A stretch of DNA of 64,000 bases from Clostridium sp. Marseille-P3244 (GTDB lineage: Bacteria; Bacillota; Clostridia; Lachnospirales; Lachnospiraceae): assembly GCF_900120155.1 (NCBI RefSeq), contig NZ_LT635549.1, positions 620,001 through 684,000 on the forward strand. The letters run 5' to 3'. Numbering within the stretch: the first letter of the stretch is position 1; every line of letters starts with the position of its first letter. Both the position numbers and the translations under genes were made by a program. Positions 27,263 to 37,247 of this stretch are shown piece by piece. Under the pieces are notes generated by a model. That model made no database searches and was not told the origin of the DNA. It saw only the letters and a list, made by a program, of their open reading frames with translations.

Positions 27263-29185
27263 ATGGAAAAAAAGAACACAAAGAAAAAAAAGCAGCCATA
27301 TGAGATCGGCGAGCTGGATCAGTATCTTTTCGGACAGGGAAATCATTATGAGATCTATGAAAAAATGGGAGCTCATAAAGCTGTCCGCGGGGGCAAAGAA
27401 GGGGTTTATTTTGCCGTGTGGGCTCCGAACGCGCGCCGGGTTGCCGTTGTGGGAGATTTTAATGACTGGGATTTTGAGGCAGATTATATGGAACGGCAGG
27501 AGCCGATGGGGATTTATACATGTTTTGTACCGGGCGTGAAAGAAGGCGATCTGTATAAATTCTGCATTGAGACGCAGCAGGGGAAACGGATCTTCAAGGC
27601 AGATCCGTTCGCGAATTATGCGGAACTGCGGCCGGGGACAGCTTCCAGAGTTACGGATATTTCTCACTTGAAGTGGACGGACGACGCCTGGATGAAGACG
27701 AGGGAGAACTGGGATAACCGGGTCAGTCCCATGTCTATTTATGAAGTTCACATGGGATCCTGGATGCGCCATCCGGGGCGGGAAGACGAAGGATTTTACA
27801 CATACAGAGAGTTCGCGGAAGCGATCACAAAATATGTAAAAGACATGGGATATACTCATGTGGAACTGATGGGGATAGCAGAGCATCCGTTTGACGGATC
27901 CTGGGGATATCAGGTGACAGGATACTATGCGCCTACATCCCGCTATGGAACACCGGAAGATTTTGCCTATATGGTGAATTATCTGCACCGGAACAATATC
28001 GGCGTGATCCTTGACTGGGTGCCGGCACATTTTCCGAGAGATGCCCATGGACTGGCTGACTTTGACGGGACTCCTACATTTGAGTATGCGGATCCCAGAA
28101 AGGGAGAGCATCCGGACTGGGGAACAAAGATCTTTGATTACGGGAAACCGGAAGTGAAGAATTTTCTCATTGCCAATGCGCTGTTCTGGATCGAGCATTT
28201 TCATGTGGACGGGCTCCGGGTGGACGCGGTGGCATCCATGCTCTATCTGGATTACGGGAAGCAGGATGGACAGTGGGTGGCCAATAAATATGGCGGGAAT
28301 GAGAATCTGGAGGCCATAGAATTCTTCAAGCATCTCAATTCTGTTGTCTTGGGAAGAAATAAAGGCGCGGTCATGATCGCGGAGGAATCCACTGCCTGGC
28401 CGAAAGTAACCGGAGCGCCCGAAGATGATGGCCTTGGATTCAGCCTGAAGTGGAATATGGGATGGATGCATGACTTTACCGAATACATGAAACTGGATCC
28501 CTATTTCAGGAAAAACGCCCACAATATGATGACATTTGCCATGACATACGCATACAGCGAAAACTATATCCTGGTATTGTCTCATGATGAAGTGGTGCAT
28601 CTGAAATGTTCCATGATCAATAAGATGCCCGGGCTTGGGTTTGACAAATTTGCCAATTTAAAAGTCGGATACGCGTTTATGACAGGACATCCCGGAAAGA
28701 AGCTTCTCTTTATGGGGCAGGAATTCGCGCAGCTGCGTGAATGGAGTGAGGAGCGGGAGCTGGATTGGTTTCTTCTGGCGGAGCCGGAACATCAGTATAT
28801 CCAGAACTGGTACCGGGATCTGCTCCACCTGTATAAGAAAAATAAGGCGATGTATGAGCTGGATACCGATCCGGAGGGATTCGAATGGATCAACGCCAAT
28901 GACGGATTCCGGAGCATCTACAGTTTTGTCAGACATTCAAAAGACAAGAAAAAGAACCTGCTCTTTGTGTGCAACTTTACACCAATGGAACGACCGGATT
29001 ACCGTGTGGGTGTCCAGCGGAGAAAGCAGCATAAACTTGTACTGAACAGTGATGATCCCAAATACGGTGGAAAGGGAGAGCAGCGGCCACTGGTCTATAA
29101 GCCTGTAAAACAGGAGTGTGACGGACAGAAATACTCGATCGCATATCCACTTCCGGCATATGGAGTCGCAGTGTTTGAATTTTGA
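27263..29185 (+). CDS. glgB: 1,4-alpha-glucan (glycogen) branching enzyme
   Basis: Introduces alpha-1,6 branches into glycogen. A CBM48 domain (FAVWAPNARRVAVVGDFNDW) precedes the GH13 barrel, where GLRVDAVASMLYLDYG carries the Asp nucleophile, MIAEESTAWP the Glu acid/base and VLSHDEVVH the third acidic residue; a C-terminal all-beta domain follows. The length of about 640 residues is normal. GAGGTG eight bases upstream supports ATG 27263. A TATAAT at 27221 may be its -10 box. No other glycogen genes are adjacent. Confidence 0.96.
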   Translation: MEKKNTKKKKQPYEIGELDQYLFGQGNHYEIYEKMGAHKAVRGGKEGVYFAVWAPNARRVAVVGDFNDWDFEADYMERQEPMGIYTCFVPGVKEGDLYKFCIETQQGKRIFKADPFANYAELRPGTASRVTDISHLKWTDDAWMKTRENWDNRVSPMSIYEVHMGSWMRHPGREDEGFYTYREFAEAITKYVKDMGYTHVELMGIAEHPFDGSWGYQVTGYYAPTSRYGTPEDFAYMVNYLHRNNIGVILDWVPAHFPRDAHGLADFDGTPTFEYADPRKGEHPDWGTKIFDYGKPEVKNFLIANALFWIEHFHVDGLRVDAVASMLYLDYGKQDGQWVANKYGGNENLEAIEFFKHLNSVVLGRNKGAVMIAEESTAWPKVTGAPEDDGLGFSLKWNMGWMHDFTEYMKLDPYFRKNAHNMMTFAMTYAYSENYILVLSHDEVVHLKCSMINKMPGLGFDKFANLKVGYAFMTGHPGKKLLFMGQEFAQLREWSEERELDWFLLAEPEHQYIQNWYRDLLHLYKKNKAMYELDTDPEGFEWINANDGFRSIYSFVRHSKDKKKNLLFVCNFTPMERPDYRVGVQRRKQHKLVLNSDDPKYGGKGEQRPLVYKPVKQECDGQKYSIAYPLPAYGVAVFEF

Positions 29186-29198
29186 TCATCAATAAAAT

Positions 29199-29256
29199 GT
29201 AAAAAAAGTGTGAACGGGGACGTGTACCTTTTAAAAGGTACCTGTCCCCTTTTTAA
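29199..29256 (+). repeat. Intergenic palindrome (repeat family copy 2)
   Basis: The leader AAAAAAAGTGTGAACG at about 29200 is shared with the treP-treC copy at 16504. It is followed by a 34-bp imperfect palindrome at 29216-29249 with arms GGGGAC..GTACC / GGTAC..GTCCCC and the same TTTTAAAA centre, then TTTTT. It probably works as the glgB terminator and belongs to a dispersed palindrome family. Confidence 0.85.
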
Positions 29257-29356
29257 GATAAAATCAGAAAATTATATAAAAAATCAGAATTTAGTGGTAT
29301 AATCATTTGTATACATAATAATTGTTTTTCAAAAGAGGAATGGAGGAGAAAATGTA

Positions 29357-31456
29357 ATGGACAATCAATTAGCGTTACTGACATTATGCGGTTCCATCAT
29401 CGCTCTGGTCTTCGCGGCGAGCAGGGCGCAGAAAGTTCTTCGCTTTCCGGAAGGCAATGACAGGATGAGGAAGATTTCGGCATCGATCCATCACGGTGCG
29501 ATGGCGTATCTCCGGCGGCAGTACAAGATCCTGATCGCGTTTTTTGTAGGAATGTTTGTAATCCTGTTTATTATGGCGGCGTTGGGTCTTCTGACATGGT
29601 TCGTTCCTTTTGCCTTTGTCACAGGAGGATTTTTTTCTGGTCTGTCCGGATTTGTAGGAATGCAGATCGCCACGAGAGCAAATGCAAGGACAGCGGCTGC
29701 CTGCCAGAAGAGTTTGAATAAAGGGCTTAATGTGGCATTTTCCGCCGGTTCTGTTATGGGGTTTACTGTTGTAGGACTGGGACTTCTGGATATTTCCATC
29801 TGGTATCTTCTGCTGAGGCTTGTGTTTGATCTTCCCATTGAGGATATCACCAGCACGATGCTGACCTTTGGTATGGGAGCCTCATCCATGGCGTTGTTTG
29901 CCCGTGTAGGCGGCGGTATTTATACCAAAGCGGCCGATGTGGGCGCAGACCTTGTCGGGAAGGTGGAGGCCGGAATCCCGGAGGATGATCCCAGAAACCC
30001 GGCTGTTATCGCAGACAATGTAGGGGATAATGTAGGGGATGTCGCCGGAATGGGCGCGGATCTGTATGAATCTTATGTGGGATCTATCCTGTCGGCATGC
30101 GCGCTGGGAGTGATCGCTTTTAATAAGATCGAGTCTGTCGACCGGGTAAACGCTGTCGTCATCCCTATGATCCTGGCAGCGGTAGGCGTGCTGGCGTCCA
30201 TTATCGGTTCTTTGCTTGTAAAGACAGGTGAGAGTACGGAACAGAGTACCCTGCTGAAAGCACTGAGAAGAGGGACAAATACCAGTGCGGTGATCATAGC
30301 CATTGTTGCGTTCCCTGTAGTATGGTTTATCCTGGGAAAGGAATTTATCGGATTTTACTTTGCCATCCTGGGAGGTCTGCTGGCCGGTGTACTGATCGGA
30401 TTCTTTACGGAATATTTTACATCAGACACCTATAAACCTACTCAGAATCTGGCGGGGAAATCGGAGACAGGCTCAGCCACGATCATTATTGGCGGACTCA
30501 GCCTTGGAATGCTTTCCACCGCAGTTCCGATCATTATAATCGCCATCTGTGTTATGGCGGCATATGCGCTGTCCGGAGGATTTATCGAGGCTACAAGAGG
30601 GCTTTATGGAATTGCGCTGGCAGCAGTGGGCATGCTTTCCACGCTGGGAATTACTCTGGCGACAGACGCCTATGGCCCCATCGCGGACAATGCCGGAGGT
30701 ATTGCGGAAATGGCAGGTCTGGAGGCTGACGTAAGAAAACGGACAGATGCCCTGGATTCCCTTGGAAATACTACGGCCGCGACAGGAAAGGGATTTGCCA
30801 TCGGCTCGGCGGCTCTTACGGCACTGGCGCTCATAGCTTCTTATGTTGAAAAAGTGCAGGAAGTAGGCGGTTCCAATGTCGTACTCGATATGAGTGTAAT
30901 GAATCCGACAGTACTTGTGGGAATTTTTATCGGAGCATGTCTGCCATTTGTGTTTGCCGCGCTGACGATGGAATCCGTAGGCCGCGCGGCTCAGAGTATT
31001 GTAGTTGAAGTGCGCCGCCAGTTCCGGGAGATCAAAGGGCTGATGGAAGGCAAAGCAGACGCGGATTACGAGACATGCGTTGATATCTGTACAAAAGCAA
31101 GCCTTCATGAGATGATCCTGCCCACTCTTCTGGCGATTATCACACCGGTCATAACGGGACTGATCCTGGGATATAATGGGGTGATCGGAATGCTGGCAGG
31201 CTCCACTGCGACCGGATTTCTGATGGCTATTTTCATGGCCAATGCCGGAGGCGCCTGGGATAACGCCAAGAAATACATAGAGGGCGGAGCGTATGGAGGA
31301 AAAGGGAGCGAGGCTCATAAGGCAGCCGTTGTAGGAGATACGGTGGGAGATCCTTTCAAAGATACATCAGGTCCGTCCATCAATATCCTGATCAAGCTGC
31401 TGTCCATGGTATCCATCGTGTTCGCGGCCCTGGTGGTGAATTATCATATTTTTTAA
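29357..31456 (+). CDS. hppA: K+-dependent membrane-bound ion-pumping pyrophosphatase
   Basis: Couples pyrophosphate hydrolysis to export of H+ or Na+. It is 699 residues with about 16 membrane helices. The substrate-binding signature [20 protein letters not shown] is followed by [18 protein letters not shown], and a second acidic cluster lies near the C-terminus ([16 protein letters not shown]). In the block [16 protein letters not shown] an Ala occupies the position that is Lys in K+-independent enzymes, so this one should need K+; such enzymes are often Na+ pumps. GGAGGAG lies upstream. TATAAT at 29298-29303 is a likely -10 box. Confidence 0.96.
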   Translation: MDNQLALLTLCGSIIALVFAASRAQKVLRFPEGNDRMRKISASIHHGAMAYLRRQYKILIAFFVGMFVILFIMAALGLLTWFVPFAFVTGGFFSGLSGFVGMQIATRANARTAAACQKSLNKGLNVAFSAGSVMGFTVVGLGLLDISIWYLLLRLVFDLPIEDITSTMLTFGMGASSMALFARVGGGIYTKAADVGADLVGKVEAGIPEDDPRNPAVIADNVGDNVGDVAGMGADLYESYVGSILSACALGVIAFNKIESVDRVNAVVIPMILAAVGVLASIIGSLLVKTGESTEQSTLLKALRRGTNTSAVIIAIVAFPVVWFILGKEFIGFYFAILGGLLAGVLIGFFTEYFTSDTYKPTQNLAGKSETGSATIIIGGLSLGMLSTAVPIIIIAICVMAAYALSGGFIEATRGLYGIALAAVGMLSTLGITLATDAYGPIADNAGGIAEMAGLEADVRKRTDALDSLGNTTAATGKGFAIGSAALTALALIASYVEKVQEVGGSNVVLDMSVMNPTVLVGIFIGACLPFVFAALTMESVGRAAQSIVVEVRRQFREIKGLMEGKADADYETCVDICTKASLHEMILPTLLAIITPVITGLILGYNGVIGMLAGSTATGFLMAIFMANAGGAWDNAKKYIEGGAYGGKGSEAHKAAVVGDTVGDPFKDTSGPSINILIKLLSMVSIVFAALVVNYHIF

Positions 31457-31510
31457 GGCGGATGGATGCAGAATTTAATAAATCCGATTTGCAATTGAAC
31501 AGCCTAAAGT

Positions 31511-31549
31511 AAGGCCACTGTATGAAAAAAGCTGTACAGCGGCCTTTTT
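31511..31549 (+). terminator. Terminator of hppA
   Basis: AAGGCCACTGTA pairs with TACAGCGGCCTT (one mismatch) and is followed by TTT. It covers the first codons of an open frame from 31522, so the next gene must start further down. Confidence 0.88.
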
Positions 31550-31575
31550 ATGAAGAGTTTGTGAAGGGAAAACAG

Positions 31576-32037
31576 ATGTGTACAAATGAAAAGAAAAGGC
31601 ATATGAAAAAAGGAGCAATGAAAAATATAAGAAATGTTAGTATTGCAGTGTTCATTATCATTGTAATTAATTACTTATTCCGCTCGCAGGATAATATCCT
31701 GGAAAAAGTTTCGGAAGGAGAAACCATTGCGATTATACTGACAGTCTATGTGATCCTGATTTTTATAGTGAATTTTTTTGAAAGTGATAAAATAGAAAAG
31801 ATCGTAAGGATCATAGAAAGAAACGGAACTGTAAATTCGATTCTGACAACAACTCTTTTAATGTCTTTTATTACGGTATTTCCTGTGATCCAATCCAATC
31901 AGATAGCTCAAAGACAAGTAGAAATTGAAAACAGAGAAGCGTCTCCGGGACTGAGCATATCGACCCGGGGAGAGGAAGATGAAAAAACTTATGAAATTAC
32001 AAATGAAAAAGGAATGGCCTCGAACATGACATTGATA
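31576..32037 (+). pseudogene. 5' part of a two-TM membrane protein interrupted by an IS3-family element
   Basis: The N-terminal 154 residues hold two membrane helices (NVSIAVFIIIVINYLF and IILTVYVILIFIVNFF) plus a hydrophobic stretch with LMSFITVFPVI, then a soluble region that breaks off at NMTLI. ATG 31576 is chosen because GAAGGG lies seven bases upstream and earlier codons sit in the hppA terminator. The likely continuation lies beyond the IS at 33748. Family unknown; probably a host membrane protein inactivated by the insertion. Confidence 0.65.
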
Positions 32038-32098
32038 TGCTCCCCTTTAGGTAGACAGTTGAAATAATAAAACTGTTTATCTGGAGGGGAGTTTTATT

Positions 32099-32776
32099 AT
32101 GCCTAGAGGAATATTACCAGAAGTGAAGCTGCAGGCTGTAAAAGATTACATTTCAGGAAACGGATCCTATCTATCACACGCCAGCGAACTTGGAGTGAAT
32201 GAAACCGTTTTTAGAAGATGGGTTAACAAGTATAAAGCATTTGGAGAATCCGCTTTCCTCAGAACAGGGCACAATCAATCCTATTCAGCCTCCTTTAAAA
32301 AAGATGTTGTTGAAGCGTATCTAAACGGAGAAGGATCTTACAGGGAACTGGCAGTCACCTATAACATTCCTTCCGAAGATACAATCAGGAAGTGGGTTTT
32401 GAGGTATAATGGACATGAGAAGCTGAAAGCTTCCGGAACAGGAGGAAATGCTATCATGACCAAAGGAAGAAAAACCACTTTCGATGAACGGGTCGAAATC
32501 GTGCAATACTGCATTGCCCATGATCATAATTATGCCAAGACATCAGAACAGTTTAAGATTTCTTACCAACAGGCACGTAATTATACTATAAAATACGAGA
32601 AGCAGGGAGTGGAGGCTCTTCGTGACAGACGTGGAAAACGAAAACCAGAAGCGGAAATGTCAGAACTCGAAAAGCTGCGGGCAGAAAACCGGATTTTGCG
32701 GGCAGAAAAAGAACACGCGCAAATGGAGGCGGACTTCCTAAAAAAACTTGCAGAAATCGAAAGGAGGCGGGGCTGA
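32099..32776 (+). CDS. IS3-family OrfA (helix-turn-helix transposase subunit)
   Basis: A 225-residue DNA-binding subunit with repeated helix-turn-helix units (SYLSHASELGVNETVFRRWV and SYRELAVTYNIPSEDTIRKW) and a C-terminal leucine-zipper-like coil (ELEKLRAENRILRAEKE). GGAGGGGAG precedes ATG 32099. The A7 tract at 32740-32746 near its 3' end would let ribosomes slip to the -1 frame and make an OrfAB transposase, as is standard in this family. Confidence 0.92.
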   Translation: MPRGILPEVKLQAVKDYISGNGSYLSHASELGVNETVFRRWVNKYKAFGESAFLRTGHNQSYSASFKKDVVEAYLNGEGSYRELAVTYNIPSEDTIRKWVLRYNGHEKLKASGTGGNAIMTKGRKTTFDERVEIVQYCIAHDHNYAKTSEQFKISYQQARNYTIKYEKQGVEALRDRRGKRKPEAEMSELEKLRAENRILRAEKEHAQMEADFLKKLAEIERRRG

Positions 32777-32805
32777 GCCGGCAAAGAAACAAACACATTT
32801 ATCAG

Positions 32806-33675
32806 GTGATCAAAGAGGAACATGAAGAACACCATTACTCGATCCGATCCTTATGTAAACTTGGCGGCATTACAAGAGCGGCTTACTACAAATGGCTGAA
32901 CCGTATAGAAACAGCAAATGACCGGCTGAACAAACAGATTTCTGACCGGTTGGAAGCAATCCATCAAGAACATCCTGACATGGGATATCGGAGATTAAAT
33001 GACAAGCTCCGTCACGATAACGGCATCAAAGTAAATGACAAAAGAATCCTGCGCATATGCAGAAAACAGCAGATAAGATCAAACTTGAGATATCGTTATG
33101 ACGGCTGTACCCGGCCATCAAAAAATCCGGCTTTTATAGCAGAAAATGTTTTAAACAGAGACTTTCATGCAGATGGTCTGAACAAGAAATGGGTAACTGA
33201 TGTAACAGAGTTTAAGTATGGCACTTCATTTGATCATATCCATAAGCTATACCTGAGTGTGATTCTGGACTTATGTGATCATCGTCCAGTTGCATATGTG
33301 TTAAGTGATCACAATAACAATCAATTGGTATTTGATACTTTCGATCAGGCAGTAAAGAACAATCCGGGAGCTCATCCAATCTTTCATAGTGACCGGGGCT
33401 TCCAATATACCTCCCGCGCGTTTCACCAAAAGCTAATAGACGCGGGAATGACACAGAGCATGTCCCGAGTAGCACACTGTACGGATAATGGACCTATGGA
33501 AGGATTCTGGGGGATACTAAAACGCGAAATGTATTATGGGAAGAAGTATCATACCAGAGAGGAACTTGTACAAGCGATAACGGCATATATAGACTATTAC
33601 ATAAATGACCGCCCGCAAAGGGGCCTTGATGTATTAACACCGTTTGAATTTCATGAACGGTTATTAGCCGCATAA
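32806..33675 (+). CDS. IS3-family OrfB (DDE transposase)
   Basis: The catalytic subunit with an HTH_21 domain (GITRAAYYKWLNR) and rve integrase core. The acidic triad lies in VTDVTEFKYG, FHSDRGFQYTS and CTDNGPMEGFWGILK. The -1 frame is open upstream to the A7 run at 32740, so the natural product is probably the frameshift fusion OrfAB; the first ATG is at 32806. Both frames appear intact, so the IS may be active. Confidence 0.93.
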   Translation: MIKEEHEEHHYSIRSLCKLGGITRAAYYKWLNRIETANDRLNKQISDRLEAIHQEHPDMGYRRLNDKLRHDNGIKVNDKRILRICRKQQIRSNLRYRYDGCTRPSKNPAFIAENVLNRDFHADGLNKKWVTDVTEFKYGTSFDHIHKLYLSVILDLCDHRPVAYVLSDHNNNQLVFDTFDQAVKNNPGAHPIFHSDRGFQYTSRAFHQKLIDAGMTQSMSRVAHCTDNGPMEGFWGILKREMYYGKKYHTREELVQAITAYIDYYINDRPQRGLDVLTPFEFHERLLAA

Positions 33676-33747
33676 AAAGATTGCCCGGCACAAGCCGGGC
33701 AACACAAAAATTTTATATTTTTTTCATTGTCTACTTGACGGGTAGCA

Positions 33748-34180
33748 CACCACATTTCATGCCTATGAACAGTTTTATTTTATGTATCGAGGAGAAGGAT
33801 ATGAGATTAATCTGGCAAGCTTTTATGAGGAAAAGAACGGCCAGTCAAATTTGGATGAAAGCTGCAGTCAGTTAATTTTTGAGCCGACATATGAAGAATT
33901 TGACAGAGAACTGGCATTTGAATTGATAAGAAATTATGTAAATGAAAAGACGGAAGAGGAGGTTGAGGTTTACAGAACCAGAAAGATGGAGGTGGGGTTC
34001 TTTGATTATAAAAACGAAAGCTGCCGATTCCAGTATACTGAAAATGATGGGAAAATCAGTCTTCTGAGTACCAGTCAGACCGTTTCAAGAGAACATAATT
34101 ATACTATATATGTATCAGACAGTGCGATGCTGGAACAGTCCATAGAACAGGCAGTAGCTTTTATATTAAACGATGAATAA
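33748..34180 (+). pseudogene. 3' part of the IS-interrupted membrane protein gene
   Basis: In the frame of FMYRGEGYEINLASF the coding sequence runs to 34180 (SMLEQSIEQ region near the end), with coding-like residues back to about 33749 where the IS ends. It is soluble and lacks its own convincing ribosome site. It is most simply the C-terminal portion of the gene starting at 31576. No family recognised. Confidence 0.55.
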
Positions 34181-34343
34181 AAGCAGATGAGGTAAGCCGG
34201 GATTGTGTTGACAGTAAGCTGTTAAGTTCAAATGAAAGAAGGAAACTTAAGGAAAAAGTAAGAACAAATTTTATGATTATGATATACTGTTCGTAACAGA
34301 GGAAAGAAGATATTTTACAGATCAGTAGAAGGAAGAAGGAAAG

Positions 34344-36341
34344 ATGAAATCATATCAGTTAAAAATAATACTTAAAAAATCAAAACCACCGGTATGGAGG
34401 CGCTGTGTCATTCCATCCGGGATCACTTTTTCCCAGCTTGCGCTAATTCTGGAGGAGATTACGGAAACGGAAATATCCTCTGATTATGAGTATGAATTTT
34501 ACCATGCGGGGATCCAGATCCGGGAATGGACAGAGGCAGAGCGGCATGTTACGTCATATTACTATGATTATATGTGCGCTTCCGATACATATATCGATAC
34601 GCTGGCTGATACAGAAGGATGGTTTACATTCCGCCCGGGCAACGGCGAAGAATATCGGGTTGAGATCGAAAAAAGGCTGCCAGACAGGATCCCGTGGCCA
34701 TCTGTCCTAAAACAGAAGGGCAGCAGGCCGGTCCGGGAATGGTCAGATACAGAGACTGTGAATGGAAAGTTGCGGAAGCGGTATCCGGTCTCCTATGGAG
34801 AACCGGACTACAGGACTTTTGCTGAACTGGCAGAGGAGCAGAGCGCCGGAAGGTGCGGGATCAAAGGGACGGAAAAACCCACAGACCGTACAGAGAGAAA
34901 CGAGAAATCCGGAAATTCTATGATGAAAGACTTCGCGGAGAAGCTGACCCGCGCTTTCTCAGATAAAGTGACAGAAAAAATACTGGAAGAGACAAAAGAA
35001 TCGGGAAATCCGGCTGATATCAGTGTAGACAGACTGCGGGATATTCTGGAGGAAAACGTGTGGCAGATGAAAAAAGAAGCCAGAGGGCAGATATTCGGAA
35101 TGTCTGGAGAAGAAGAGTCCCGAAAACCAGATCTCAGAGAATTTCTTTTCAGCGCAGACAGGGAAGATCTTCTGGAAATGGCTGGAGATTTAGGGCTTTC
35201 TCATTTCACATCCCTCAACAAGAGTCAGCTGGCGGAACGGATCCGGGATGAGATCCTGAAACCGGAGGTGATGGCAAAGCGTATGCTGCTCCTGAGCGAT
35301 GACGAGATCCGGGAATTTGAGAAAGCGGCGGCGAAGGAAAACGGGTTTTATCCCGAGAGGGATGAGATGAGGAAACTGGAGAAGCTCTATGATCTGGCAT
35401 ACATAGTGATCTACCATGATGATTATGCCGAAGTCCCAAGGGAGGTTGTGCGCGTTTACGAAAAGATCAATACGCCGGAATATCAGGAAAAGAGAAAGGG
35501 GACATTCTGGATGTACCATTGCCTGATGGCGGTGGAGATGTTTTACGGGACAGCGCCGGAACAGATTGTCCGCAGAATGCTGAGAAAATGTCTGGGGCAT
35601 AAAGTAACGCCGGAGGAGTTTAAGACATTCTTCTTCAATGTACCGGAGGATCTGAATTTGTGCGTGCTGCGGAATGGGAGGGTGATCGATAAGGAACTCC
35701 TGAGAGACGACATGTTTCTAAAACTGGAAGAGATCCAGGAAGGGAAAGATTTCTATATTCCCGGACCGGAAGAGATTTTGGATTATACGGAAAACGGATA
35801 CCCTACCAGCGATCTGTACTACTGCAGACTGAAGACGTTTCTGGTAAAAGTGCTGGAGGTTGGCCTGGAGGAAGCAGAAGAGTTTCTGGCGCTGATCTGG
35901 CGTCAGCTGAGTGTGGGAAATGATTTTCCGGATGTCATGGAAATGTTCAGAGAGGAGAACATCGTCTTCCCGGACGAGGATGCGCTGAAGGAATTTGCGG
36001 AGCTGATCCCGGATGTGAATAATCATACAAGAATGACGATTCACAGAGGGCATACTCCCATTGAGATGATGAGGAGTATGCCGGCTATGCCAAAGGGAAA
36101 ACGCCCGGTGATCGTCCCTATGAGCAGCGGGGCGGCAGAACTGCTCGGCAGTGCTGCGGATGAGATTGGGGGAATGGGATTTGATCTGGATCTTGACTAC
36201 AATGCGGATGAGATCACGACAATGGCTATGCCGAGCGGAGTTTCAGGGGAAATGGTAACCGGAAAGAAAAAGATATATCCCAATGATCCATGCCCATGTG
36301 GGAGCGGGAAAAAATATAAGAAGTGCTGCGGGAAAAAGTAG
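34344..36341 (+). CDS. pRiA4b ORF-3-like domain protein with C-terminal SEC-C zinc motif
   Basis: A 665-residue cytoplasmic protein. The N-terminal 150 residues (YQLKIILKKSKPPVWRR and the acidic stretch after it) match the pRiA4b ORF-3/IS1096 TnpR-like domain (PF07929). The C-terminus ends in the metal-binding SEC-C motif PCPCGSGKKYKKCCG. The middle, about 450 residues, is helical and unassigned, with a segment FSADREDLLEMAGDLGLSHF resembling a SAP/Rho-N fold. AGGAAGAAGGAAAG is upstream of ATG 34344. Function unknown; such proteins are common in Lachnospiraceae. Confidence 0.85.
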   Translation: MKSYQLKIILKKSKPPVWRRCVIPSGITFSQLALILEEITETEISSDYEYEFYHAGIQIREWTEAERHVTSYYYDYMCASDTYIDTLADTEGWFTFRPGNGEEYRVEIEKRLPDRIPWPSVLKQKGSRPVREWSDTETVNGKLRKRYPVSYGEPDYRTFAELAEEQSAGRCGIKGTEKPTDRTERNEKSGNSMMKDFAEKLTRAFSDKVTEKILEETKESGNPADISVDRLRDILEENVWQMKKEARGQIFGMSGEEESRKPDLREFLFSADREDLLEMAGDLGLSHFTSLNKSQLAERIRDEILKPEVMAKRMLLLSDDEIREFEKAAAKENGFYPERDEMRKLEKLYDLAYIVIYHDDYAEVPREVVRVYEKINTPEYQEKRKGTFWMYHCLMAVEMFYGTAPEQIVRRMLRKCLGHKVTPEEFKTFFFNVPEDLNLCVLRNGRVIDKELLRDDMFLKLEEIQEGKDFYIPGPEEILDYTENGYPTSDLYYCRLKTFLVKVLEVGLEEAEEFLALIWRQLSVGNDFPDVMEMFREENIVFPDEDALKEFAELIPDVNNHTRMTIHRGHTPIEMMRSMPAMPKGKRPVIVPMSSGAAELLGSAADEIGGMGFDLDLDYNADEITTMAMPSGVSGEMVTGKKKIYPNDPCPCGSGKKYKKCCGKK

Positions 36342-36374
36342 TTTTGAGAAGAGGACAGAGAAAAAAGTTTTGGC

Positions 36375-36641
36375 ATGTTTGGAGGCAGGGAGCAGACAGT
36401 AAGGCTTCTGGTGGATAACAGCCTTGCCGGCGTTATCATCGACCGCTTCGGGAAATCAGTCATGATGATCCCTGCGGATGAGAATCATTTTACGGTAAAT
36501 GTAACAGTTCTTGTCAGCGGCCAGTTCCTGGGATGGATATTTTCTCTGGGAGAAAAAGTTAAGATCATCGGACCAGATGAGATGGCAGAGCAGATGAAAA
36601 AGGAAGGGGAAAGACTGCTGCGGCAGTATGGACAGGTTTAA
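36375..36641 (+). pseudogene. C-terminal fragment of a WYL-domain transcriptional regulator
   Basis: The frame encodes about 88 residues (FGGREQTVRLLVDNSLAG, VIIDRFGKSVMM, WIFSLGEKVKIIGP) that match only the C-terminal WCX end of YafY/WYL regulators, normally about 300 residues with an N-terminal HTH and WYL core. Homology continues a few codons upstream of ATG 36375 (EKSFG) to a TGA, and no clear ribosome site is present. It is therefore a remnant left after loss of the first two thirds, abutting the SEC-C gene. Confidence 0.75.
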
Positions 36642-36663
36642 AAAGGAAAAGGAGGCGTAAGGC

Positions 36664-37161
36664 ATGAGACTGTTTGTGGCGATCCGATTATCGGATGAGA
36701 TGAAAAATGCGCTGGTCGCCTGTATGCATGATCTGAAAAAACAGGGAGTGGAGGGCAGCTATGTCCCGGCGAGAAACCTGCATCTGACACTGGCTTTTAT
36801 CGGGGAGTACGATGATCCGGCACGGGTGAAAAATGTTCTGGCGGATGTTCCTCTTCCTGAGTTCCGGCTGGCTCTTTCAGAGAAAGGAAACTTTGGAAAC
36901 CTTCTGTGGGCGGGAGTCAAAGGCAATCAGAAATTGAAATCCTATGTAAAGGATCTGCGCGGGGCGCTGAAAAAGGAAGGGATACCTTTTGATGAAGATA
37001 AATTTGTCCCCCATATCACACTGATCCGCAGGGTGTCTGCCAGGAAGCCTTATCAGGTGCATCTTCCAAAGGCAGAGATGGCGGTAAAAAAGGTTTCCCT
37101 TATGAAGTCGGAGATGAAAAACGGGAAGACGGAATATCGGGAGATCCAGTTTGAGTTTTGA
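36664..37161 (+). CDS. thpR: RNA 2',3'-cyclic phosphodiesterase (LigT/ThpR)
   Basis: A 165-residue 2H phosphoesterase that opens 2',3'-cyclic phosphate ends. Both HxT motifs are present, HLTLAF near residue 40 and HITLIR near residue 118. AAAAGGAGG lies at ideal spacing before ATG 36664. The preceding gene fragment ends 22 bases upstream. Assignment is secure; physiological substrate unknown. Confidence 0.93.
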   Translation: MRLFVAIRLSDEMKNALVACMHDLKKQGVEGSYVPARNLHLTLAFIGEYDDPARVKNVLADVPLPEFRLALSEKGNFGNLLWAGVKGNQKLKSYVKDLRGALKKEGIPFDEDKFVPHITLIRRVSARKPYQVHLPKAEMAVKKVSLMKSEMKNGKTEYREIQFEF

Positions 37162-37247
37162 TATAATTAATTTTGCCATGGAGTAAAAATAGTGTGATAT
37201 ACTAGAAGAAAATCAGAAATCGTTATTTTGGGGAGGTGAACTGTGTG

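Larger units (their letters stand above)
32038..33747 (+). mobile_element. IS3-family insertion sequence, 1.71 kb
   Basis: The left end starts TGCTCCCC and the right end finishes GGGTAGCA, giving the TG...CA termini usual for IS3. The 20-bp terminal repeats match at 16 positions, sharing the inner GTAGACA. Inside are orfA (32099-32776) and orfB (32806-33675, DDE integrase) with an A7 slippery run at their junction. Flanking bases ATA and CAC do not form an obvious target duplication, and cutting the IS out at these ends does not restore the host frame exactly. Confidence 0.9.

Noticed and set aside
31522-31575. N-terminal extension of the interrupted membrane protein
   Set aside because: These codons lie in the hppA terminator hairpin; ATG 31576 has a proper ribosome site.
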